NCBI GenBank assembly: GCA_014762625.1
Contig: JABURQ010000154.1
Coordinates: forward strand, 1 to 64,000
Direction: 5' to 3'
Source: Planctomycetaceae bacterium
Lineage (GTDB): Bacteria; Planctomycetota; Planctomycetia; Planctomycetales; Planctomycetaceae
Length of the DNA stretch: 64,000 bases
Part shown: positions 56,810 through 64,000 of the stretch, piece by piece
How the letters are laid out: the number at the start of each line of letters is the position of its first letter
How positions within the stretch are numbered: the stretch's first letter is position 1
Notes under the pieces: model-generated
Database searches by the model: none
The model's input: the letters and a program-made list of their open reading frames with translations, nothing else
Told to the model about the DNA's origin: nothing
Program-made: the position numbers and the translations under genes

Positions 56810-57328
56810 TTATTCGTGATCGTGGGCTTCCTCTTTGAAATTCCCGGCGTAAGGCGTGCCGTCAACTTCTCCGCTGATCGTGCCTTCGTACTCCATGACA
56901 GTCGCTAACCCATCATGTGTGCCTACAAACCGCGAGGCTTTACCATCGGTCTCGCCTTCGAGGGGAACCGGCTGAAGTTCTGTCTGGAGTTTGGGCTCTT
57001 TGATTGTTAACAGAATATTTTCCGCAGCAATCGGTTCGGGCGTTTTCTCATCACTGCCGAGCACATAGACGGTCGCCTCTTTTTTATCATGATCGACCGT
57101 GAATTCGACGTGATACTTCCCGCCTCCCCAGTCGGCGACAGTTCCATCATGTGGGCCGGCACCATGTCCATGTGCTCCTTCGCCTTCATGCGGGTGACCA
57201 TGGTCCGATTCGGACGACGCGTTTGTTTCCTGAGAGGCCGATTGTTCGGCAGGCTCATTCTGACAGCCAACCAGCATCGAGGATGTAAGTACTGCAACTG
57301 TGAACAGTGAGCTACGAGAGTTCTTCAT
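56810..57328 (-). CDS. His-rich lipoprotein of the third efflux operon
   Basis: A 172-residue protein with lipobox SMLVGC (about residue 22), then a His/Gly-rich run (DHGHPHEGEGAHGHGAGPHDG) and a beta-rich C-terminal domain (DWGGGKYHVEFTVDHDKKEA...). The His run is likely a metal-binding site. It lies downstream of the broken pump gene and 39 bases before DUF3147, in the same orientation. Possibly periplasmic chaperone or sensor of the pump. Confidence 0.75.
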   Translation of the reverse strand: MKNSRSSLFTVAVLTSSMLVGCQNEPAEQSASQETNASSESDHGHPHEGEGAHGHGAGPHDGTVADWGGGKYHVEFTVDHDKKEATVYVLGSDEKTPEPIAAENILLTIKEPKLQTELQPVPLEGETDGKASRFVGTHDGLATVMEYEGTISGEVDGTPYAGNFKEEAHDHE

Positions 57329-59235
57329 TGTTATAACCTTGGTCTAATGTGAGTGACGTCTACACGACTTTGCATAGACAGAAAGAGAAGTTTTACTGGA
57401 CGCTTTTTGTGAATCGTTTCTTCGACATTTGATTTATGGGATTATGTGATCGTTTGAGTCTCCTTGTCGGGCCAAAGCGAGGGCGTCTTTCCCGCTGAAT
57501 CTCCAGAAAATGCCGGGATGGATCAAAAACTCGCAGAATGTTGATGTCACTAACCCTCCCAGGATCACTGTCGCGACGGGATACAGGATCTCACGGCCCG
57601 GCTCTTGACCACCGAGTACAAGCGGGAGTAGTCCCATCCCTGCGGTCAGCGCGGTCATCAAGACGGGGGCCAGCCGTTCCAGGCTGCCACGGAGAATCAT
57701 TTCCTTGCTGAAGTCTTCGCCTTCCTCCTTCATCAAATGGAAATAGTGTGTAACCAGCAGAATGCCGTTACGAACAGCGATCCCTCCCAGAGAAATAAAT
57801 CCGACGAGACTCGCGACGGTCAATGACTGGTTGGTGAGAACCAACGCCAGCACACCTCCGATGAAGGCCGTGGGTAAGGCGTTCAACAGTTGCAAAACAA
57901 TTCGGACTGACGGAAAGAGAATCATCAATACGACGAACATGCCGATCACCGAGACCGCAGCCAGGACCGCAATTGTACGAGTGGCTCGTTGTTGGCTCTC
58001 GAATTGACCGCCGTATTCAATGAAGTAACCTTCGGGCAAGTTGACCTGGCTATCGACACGTCGCTGAATTTCAGTAACGGCGCTTGCCAAGTCCCTATCC
58101 TGAGTATTGGCACGGATGACCATCCGACGTCTGGCATTCTCACGGTTGACTGCATTCGGTCCCGTTCCTGGTCCGATGTCAGCGAGTTCGCGCAGCTCGA
58201 TTTGTCCACGTTCATCTGGAAGGTCAATACGCAACCGTCCGAGGTTGGCGTAATCGGTGCGGTAGTCTTCTTCCAGACGCACGAGTAGATCAAATCTGCG
58301 TTGCCCCTCAAGAACCTGCGAAACGACTTCGCCTTGCAGAGCGGTCTGCAGAACGGTAGCGACATACGCCCTTGTCACTCCGTGGAAGGCAAGATCATCG
58401 GTTCGCAGTTGAATATGAAGTTCTTCCGTCTGACGAATCGGTTCGATGACCGGCGGGGTGATTCCGTCGATGTTCTGCACTGTTGATTTGACCTGCTCTG
58501 ACAACTGTTGCAACACATCGAGGTTGTCACCGTGAATTTTAATGGCGATCTGAGCATAGACACCGGAAACCATGTGACTGATCAAGTGAGCGAGCGGTTG
58601 TTCGATTTCCAAATCAACGCCGGGAACTTCTTCCCCCAACTCGTCGAGTAGTTTTTTGAGCATCTCTTCGCGTTCGTGATGACTCTCAGGATTCATACTG
58701 AGAATGTACTCACCTGCATTCACGGGTGAGGCGTGTTCATCCATTTCCGCTCGACCAGTTCGACGAACGAAGTGGAGGATTGCTCCGTCTGGGTTCTTTT
58801 CCGTTTTCTGCATGTCCTGAAGTTTTTGGTCAATGAGACCAGCGACTTGATTGGAGGCATCCAGCGATGAGCCGGGCGGCAATGTGACATTGATTTGAAT
58901 ACTTCCTTCATCAAATTCCGGGAGAAAGTTTTTGCCGAGCTGCGCCATCTGCCAACCGGCGAACGCGACTGCGATCCATGTGATCAGCAACAGCAACGTC
59001 GGCATCGCCATACTGATGCGAATGAGATAACTGGCCAGCCACTTCATTGACCGAAGAAGGATTCCATCGTGTTCAGCGTGCGCTGCCTTTGATTGTGGTA
59101 GCAGGTAGTATGACAACACTGGTGTGACCGTAAGAGACACTAATAGTGAAGCCAGAATGGAAACGATGTATGCGACGCCCAGTGGAGTGAACAAGCGGCC
59201 TTCCACACCGGACAGAGCAAATAGCGGTAAGAAGA

Positions 59236-59239
59236 CTAG
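59236..59239. repeat. Left target-site duplication CTAG
   Basis: CTAG directly flanks the left IS end; the identical CTAG lies at 60173-60176 beyond the right end. CTAG is the preferred target of several IS5-family subgroups (YTAR). Confidence 0.8.
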
Positions 59240-59247
59240 AAGCGGTC

Positions 59248-60092
59248 TCAAAACCTTTTGAGTAGTGTAAATGCACAACCGAGGATAACGAAACTTTCGT
59301 AGAGAAAATCATGGCGTTCCCAGCGTGTGACAATGCGACGATAGTTATGCAGCCAGGCAATGGTGCGTTCCACGATCCAGCGGCGAGTGTAGCGTCGAAG
59401 CTTGCGTCTGTCTTGAAGTGGTGGGCTGACGCGGCCTTTCCTGTGAGGACAGATCAAATCGATGTCCTGTGCGGCCAGCCGCTTGCGAAGCTTGTCGCTG
59501 TCGGCTGCTTTGTCATAAATGACACGTTCCGGTTGTCGATTTTTCAAAACCAGTTTTTCAAGCAAGGGCTCAATCAGAATGACTTCATTGCGATTGGCCG
59601 ATTCGGTGTCGATACCGATGGGGATTCCGTTCGCATCGACACAAATCATCACCTTTGTTCCTTTCCCACGACGCGTTGGGCCAATGCTTTGCCCCCTTTT
59701 TTAGCTGAGGAAAACGTCCCATCAGCAAATGTTTCGGAAAGATCGAGGGCCTTACATGAATCGGTCAGTTCAAGCAGACGTTGCCACACCTTGAGCAGCC
59801 GACCATCCTTCGTCCATTCGACAAATCGCCGATGGCAGGTCGCTTTCGATGGATACTCCTTTGGTAAATCTTTCCATCGAGCACCAGTGACGAGTACCCA
59901 CAAAACTCCTTCCAGACAGTCCCGTGGGTGGGCTTTCGGGCGCCCTCCACTTGAAGTCGGAGGAGTCCAGCGAAACAAATCCGCAATCAAATTCCATTGT
60001 TTATCAGTCAAAGTGACTGTGCGATCCGTCCTGGACGCTGAAGTTGAGGAAGCCCGTTTCCGTTTGGGCCACCAAGTCAGCGTCAATTCCAT
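59248..60092 (-). CDS. IS5-family transposase in two overlapping frames (-1 frameshift)
   Basis: The first frame runs 60092 to 59649 (147 residues, HTH-like N-terminus, RPKAHPRDCLEGVLWVL and FADGTFSSAKK with the first catalytic Asp). The second runs 59652 to 59248 with VIYDKAADSD (second Asp) and WIVERTIAWLHNYRR (catalytic Glu). A -1 shift at the A6G5 run (59692-59702) would join them as SAKKRGQSIGPTRRGKGTK, the usual IS5 transposase sequence. Programmed frameshifting is typical of the IS427 subgroup. Confidence 0.85.
59692..59702 (-). promoter_or_regulatory. A6G5 frameshift site of the transposase
   Basis: Read on the minus strand the sequence is AAAAAAGGGGG. A -1 slip here changes the 0 frame AKKGGKALAQ into AKKRGQSIGPTRRGKGTK, matching the conserved region of IS5 transposases. 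Frame difference of the two coding parts is exactly -1. Confidence 0.75.
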
Positions 60093-60172
60093 GAGAGAAT
60101 CTCCTTTCGGAGGATCTCTTCATGCAACTTTAAGACCAACCCAACTAACAATTTGACGTTTTGAGACAACTT

Positions 60173-60176
60173 CTAG
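60173..60176. repeat. Right target-site duplication CTAG
   Basis: Identical to the CTAG at 59236-59239 on the other side of the insertion sequence. Confidence 0.8.
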
Positions 60177-61851
60177 AATCACAACTGCCGTTCCAAAGAC
60201 AATGGCGCTGCGAATTTCTTTACTGGCTTCGTAGACCACTTGTATTGCCGGTCGCGGTGTTTCCAAGCTGTTGTTTTCTTTGAGCCGTCGAAAGATGTTT
60301 TCGACATCGACGATGGCATCGTCGACTAGCTCTCCCATCGCTACGGCAATCCCGCCTAATGTCATGACATTGATGGAGAGTTCGGTGCCGGAGAGGTATC
60401 CAATTGCGCGAAACACTAGCGTGGTGATGACCAGCGATAGGGGGATCGCGGTGAGCGTGATGAATGTCGTACGAAAATTAAGCAGGAATAGAAACAGAAT
60501 GATAATGACCAATACAGCCCCAATCACCAACGCTTCGGCGACGTTGAAGATTCCGCGATCAATGAAGTTGCGGAGTTGGAACAGTTCTGAGTTGATCACA
60601 ATGTCCGCTGTCAGCGAGTCTTCGGCTTCAGCAAATGCCAGTTCCAGTCGATCGGTCAAGCCGCGTGTATCAACGTGAGGTTGCTTGACGATTGTGAACA
60701 CAACACCGGGCCGTCCGCTGACACTGCCATCACCCCGTTTGAACTCGGCCCCTTCCACAACATTCGCAACCTGTCCCAGCAAGACAGATCGCTTGGCGTT
60801 CGCTTTGATCGGAATTTGTTTGAGATCGTGGACCACTCGATCCGGTTCCGGTCCCAATCGCCCAAGCACGCGAATGGGCCGTTCGGTTTCTCCTTTGACG
60901 GCAAAGCCGCCACTCGTGTTGATGTTACTTTCTTTGAGGGCCTGCTCGACCTCCTGGAGTGTCACTCCGTATTCCAGCAACGCCGCCGGATTGATCCTGA
61001 CTTGATACTGCTTGCGATCGCCTCCAAGGATGAAGGCTTCAGCAACGCCAGTCACTTTGAGAATGCGAGGACGGATGACCCAGTCTGAAATGGTCCTGAG
61101 CGCCAAACGCCTCGATGCCTCCGATGGGAAATCAACGATGTGTTCCGTTCCATCAATCGTGACGATTGCCTGACGATCATCGGTCGATTGAGGATCGTCT
61201 TGTATCGGAAGATCCTCCTTGATCGGTTCAACTGCCTCCCAGGAAACATTGTCAACAGAGACTGGTTCCCAAGTCGCCTGTCGATGTCGATCGACAGGTT
61301 GCCATACCTGAATCTTTTCTTGCTCACCTGATTGCGGCGCTAATTCAGCGAGTAATCCTGTTTTGCCGATAGGGTACAACTCGCCCTCATCCGGGCCTTG
61401 CTGACGATAGATCCCCGCGACGACAATTTGCCCCATGATCGACGCCGGTGGCGTCATTTGGGGGAGGATGCCTTCCGGCAAAATGGCATCCAATGTGACG
61501 AGCCTCTCCTGCACGGTTTGTCGGGCTGCGCGGATGTCGGTGTTCCAGTCGAATTCGATGTAGATCACGTTTAGACCGGCAGTCGATTGACTCCGAACGG
61601 CTTGCACTCCGCTGGCCCCGAGTAACGCAATCTCGATCGGTTGCGTAACGAGAGTTTCGACCTCTTCGGTGGCTAGACCGGGGCATTCCGTGATAATAAT
61701 AACGCGCGGCCGATCGAGATCAGGAAAGACATCAATCGGCATTTGTGTTGCGAGATACGAGCCATACACCAGCATGGCCATACTGATAACAACAACGAGC
61801 ATGCGGTAATGGAGCGCGAATCGAATGACAGCATTTAACATAGTGTTTCCC

Positions 61852-63267
61852 TCAATGGCTGGCGTGGACGGTTCCGTCCGCATGTACGTGAACGTCGGCA
61901 CGCATGCCGCTGGCTGCCTGGGCTTTTAGGACCCGATTCAATGAAGCAGCAGACCCTTGTGCGAGATAAAGTCCCGGAGTGATCGTCCCATCATTGGCAA
62001 TAATGATGTTCAATCGATCCTCGTGGAGAACCTGAACCGGAAGTCGATTAAACAGGTCACCGTTTTGCTGGAAGACATACGCTTCCGGCCCTTCACGGAC
62101 GACAGCTCCGCTGGGAAGAACCATCACGTCAGTCATTTGTTCGACCGGGACATGCAGTCGCACTCGCTGTCCAGGACGAAATCGCCAGACTATAAAAGTC
62201 TCCCCGCTCTTTTCATAAGAGCGAGCCTGATTGGATAACGGGACGAAGAAATCAAATGTCCGGCTTTCGCTGTCGATTGAATTCGAGAGGTAGCGGATCT
62301 CGAATGACTGTTCCAAGGCAGGCCAGTGTTCGTCCACATCTTCCGCAAACTCAACTGCAATGTCCCAGCCATTTTGAGCGGCCCGTTCCAGATACGGTGC
62401 TTCGCGTTTGAAGGCGTGCCCTTCAATGTAGAGGGCACTGTGGTCAGATAGAGTGGAGAGCAATTGCCCGGCCTGAACCTGTTGCCCGAGTTCGGCATGT
62501 AACTGCTGAACTTCATAAGCAAACGCCTCTTTCTGGTCGTCACTCTGCTGAAATGCTGTCAGTTGGATCGGGGAAGACTTCTCCCGTTCTGCAATCTGAA
62601 CCGGTGGCGGCGCCACAACCTCAACGGTTGAGATAAATTCGCCCTCCGCGACCTTCTCGATGTCGTGCGGACTCAATCCGCGAGTTAGAAGATCCTGCCG
62701 ATGAGCCTGAATGACCGCTTGCTGTCGACGCAGTTGATTCTCTAGATCAATCACCTTCGTCTTTGGGATGCCACCTGTCTCCGCTAAGGGTCTCAGGCGG
62801 TCGAGCTGTTCTTGAACGAGTTCGATTTCCTTGTTGGAACTGAATAAGTCCTTCTGTGTCTTTTGCAGGTATTCGCTGAACAGTCGTAGAGTGAGCAGCT
62901 GATCTCCCGGACGAACGATTTCTCCTGGAAAAGCGTGAACTTCTAACACAACACCCACTGCTGGGGAGGTAACACCACGGTCAGATCGTCCAGGACGGTC
63001 GACGATTTCGCCGGGAACTTGAATGGTTCGCCAGTACGTTTGTGGTTTGGCCGGCTTCGCCGAGAGACCAAGATTCTTGCGTGCCTGCATCGAGAGTTTG
63101 AGAACTTTTGGCTCTTCAACAGGAGCCGCAGAATCCTCAACATGCAATTCCTTAGGAGCTTGTGCGAATAGAGGTCTCCATTGGTCGCGAGTGAAAAATG
63201 CAGCTGCACTAAGACCCGCTACGAGGACCGCGCCACTCAGTAGGCGTAATGATTTCGAGAAACGCAT
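61852..63267 (-). CDS. CusB/CzcB-like RND efflux adaptor
   Basis: About 471 residues from ATG 63267 (GAGG 8 bases upstream); the frame stays open upstream to 63309. A membrane-anchor or signal helix (about 7-25), a lipoyl/barrel part (TIQVPGEIVDRPGRSDRG, SPAVGVVLEVH), a long coiled-coil hairpin (about 130-200) and a His-rich end (ADVHVHADGTVHASH). No CPMHP module, unlike the two other adaptors. It pairs with the interrupted pump directly downstream, so the system may be inactive unless another pump substitutes. Confidence 0.88.
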   Translation of the reverse strand: MRFSKSLRLLSGAVLVAGLSAAAFFTRDQWRPLFAQAPKELHVEDSAAPVEEPKVLKLSMQARKNLGLSAKPAKPQTYWRTIQVPGEIVDRPGRSDRGVTSPAVGVVLEVHAFPGEIVRPGDQLLTLRLFSEYLQKTQKDLFSSNKEIELVQEQLDRLRPLAETGGIPKTKVIDLENQLRRQQAVIQAHRQDLLTRGLSPHDIEKVAEGEFISTVEVVAPPPVQIAEREKSSPIQLTAFQQSDDQKEAFAYEVQQLHAELGQQVQAGQLLSTLSDHSALYIEGHAFKREAPYLERAAQNGWDIAVEFAEDVDEHWPALEQSFEIRYLSNSIDSESRTFDFFVPLSNQARSYEKSGETFIVWRFRPGQRVRLHVPVEQMTDVMVLPSGAVVREGPEAYVFQQNGDLFNRLPVQVLHEDRLNIIIANDGTITPGLYLAQGSAASLNRVLKAQAASGMRADVHVHADGTVHASH

Positions 63268-63471
63268 ATGACGAACCTCAAAGTCGCGATCAACGATGGA
63301 TGTTTCCAATCCATGGAGATGCGAACACGAAAATGGGTTGAAGAAAACGCTTCTCAGACGAGTTCTAAACGCATTCCAATTACGGAAACGTGAGACGGTC
63401 AGAGAAGGTTGACAGAAAGAAGGCAGCCGACCGATGCACGAGCAAATCCGTGACGGGGGCTGCGAAGAGAC

Positions 63472-63906
63472 TTAGCAGCGAATCGAGAGATTCTGCAGAT
63501 AGAGCGCGCAACGGGGGCGCGAAGTTCGCCAAGCGACCGAAGAAACCGCAGTCTTCGATGCTCCCCCGTCAGTCGAATCATCCAGCTCGACGAACAAGAC
63601 TGCATACTGAGACAGAACAAGATGCACGGTGTAACTGTTGCTCACGAGATGCAGGTCATCGACGTAAATCGCGTCGGAATCATGATCGGGGAATTCGCCT
63701 GCAGCCATAACTACAGGCTCGAAATCATCCTCCCGCTGATCAGAGGACGTGTGCCGGTGACCTGAATGGCATAGATGCGCATGTGGTCGAGCCGCATGAC
63801 CAACTGGCTCCTCAACTGACGAACCGGCATGCGAATGAGGAGCAGAGACAAAACTCTGGCTCACAAGCAGCAGGAGAATCAGGAGTAGGGAGATGGTACG
63901 TTGCAT
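63472..63906 (-). CDS. Exported His-rich protein heading the third efflux operon
   Basis: A 144-residue protein from ATG 63906 (GAAGG just upstream), with a signal peptide (about 1-21) and then HSHAG, HAARPHAHLCHSGHRH, a His-rich metal-binding stretch, then an acidic domain (DDLHLVSNSYTVHLVLSQY). Ends in Cys. It sits at the head of the adaptor, pump, lipoprotein and DUF3147 genes, as the Cys-rich proteins do in the two CusBA clusters. Confidence 0.7.
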   Translation of the reverse strand: MQRTISLLLILLLLVSQSFVSAPHSHAGSSVEEPVGHAARPHAHLCHSGHRHTSSDQREDDFEPVVMAAGEFPDHDSDAIYVDDLHLVSNSYTVHLVLSQYAVLFVELDDSTDGGASKTAVSSVAWRTSRPRCALYLQNLSIRC

Positions 63907-64000
63907 TGTGCCTTCAGGCGATTGGAAGCGATTAAGCGAATGGTTGATCATAGATCGAATTTACGCTCTGGTCAATTGAATCTATGAATTGAGGCAAACG

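Larger units (their letters stand above)
59240..60172 (-). mobile_element. IS5-family insertion sequence (933 bp)
   Basis: The ends are inverted: AAGCGGTCTCAAAACC at the left, and AAGTTGTCTCAAAACG read inward from the right (12 to 14 of 16 positions alike). It carries a two-frame transposase and is flanked by CTAG repeats. It is inserted in the RND pump gene between codons for FGTAVVIL and VFLP. The near-intact neighbouring frames suggest a recent event. Confidence 0.88.
57434..61841 (-). pseudogene. CusA/CzcA-like RND pump gene split by an IS element
   Basis: Start ATG 61841 (GAGGG upstream). The N-terminal part ends near residue 556 (FGTAVVIL) and the C-terminal part resumes as VFLPLFALSGVEG. 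Removing the IS (59240-60172) and one CTAG copy restores a continuous frame of roughly 1157 residues. Helix 4 keeps GELVDDAIVDVENIFRRL. It contains a charged insertion of about 90 residues (from about 135) in the porter domain, between MGQIVVAGI and SDWVIRPRIL. As present, both halves are unlikely to make a working pump. Confidence 0.88.

Overview
This window looks like a metal-defence island on a chromosome or large replicon of a planctomycete (Planctomycetota, Planctomycetaceae-like). That assignment is inference from the style of the proteins: CusB adaptors carrying CPMHP-type metal modules, many small Cys/His-rich exported proteins, a membrane-anchored FMN glutamate synthase and a Csp-type copper store. 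No rRNA, tRNA or phylogenetic marker is present to prove it.

Region 1 (1-9.3 kb): the 3' end of a membrane-embedded spermidine-synthase-like protein, then two metal P-type ATPases (P1B-4 type with SPC/HEGST, and a Zn/Cd/Pb P1B-2 type with CPC) with a small membrane protein between them. Next come a predicted outer-membrane protein, a decayed fragment of a second ZntA-like ATPase, and two His-rich exported proteins. Region 2 (9.6-20.7 kb): a Cys/His-rich exported protein, an ABC ATPase with a Glu-to-Gln change at the catalytic Walker B position beside a bestrophin-like channel, a four-module CopZ-MerT-HMA-HMA fusion divergent from its MerR regulator, a helical protein, a Csp copper-storage protein, cytochrome c, glutamate-synthase-like protein, amino-acid permease and ion channel.

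Region 3 (20.7-46 kb) is the copper/silver core: a Tat-exported multicopper oxidase with a TolC-like protein, a second divergent TolC-like lipoprotein, two paralogous CusB-CusA pairs each headed by a Cys-rich exported protein, several proteins sharing a CPV...LGSMG...CCxGC metal module, a YHS+HMBD CopA copper ATPase, and a type II NADH dehydrogenase. Metal would be stripped from the cytoplasm by the ATPases, oxidised in the periplasm by the multicopper oxidase, and expelled across the outer membrane by the CusCBA complexes. Small Cys/His/Met proteins could buffer or hand over ions.

Region 4 (46-56.3 kb): a diheme cytochrome lipoprotein, then a complete type I Wadjet (JetABCD) anti-plasmid system on the minus strand, divergent from an XRE-ImmA/IrrE regulator-protease overlapping a PIN-domain nuclease. 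Region 5 (56.4-64 kb) is a third efflux operon (exported His-rich protein, CusB-like adaptor, CusA/CzcA-like pump, His-rich lipoprotein, DUF3147 protein). Its pump gene is split by a 933-bp IS5-family element with a 4-bp CTAG duplication; simple excision would restore the frame.

The most unexpected non-coding signal is a 12-base core, GGGAACCGTGCC (one variant), found in five intergenic sites, each inside or beside an inverted repeat.
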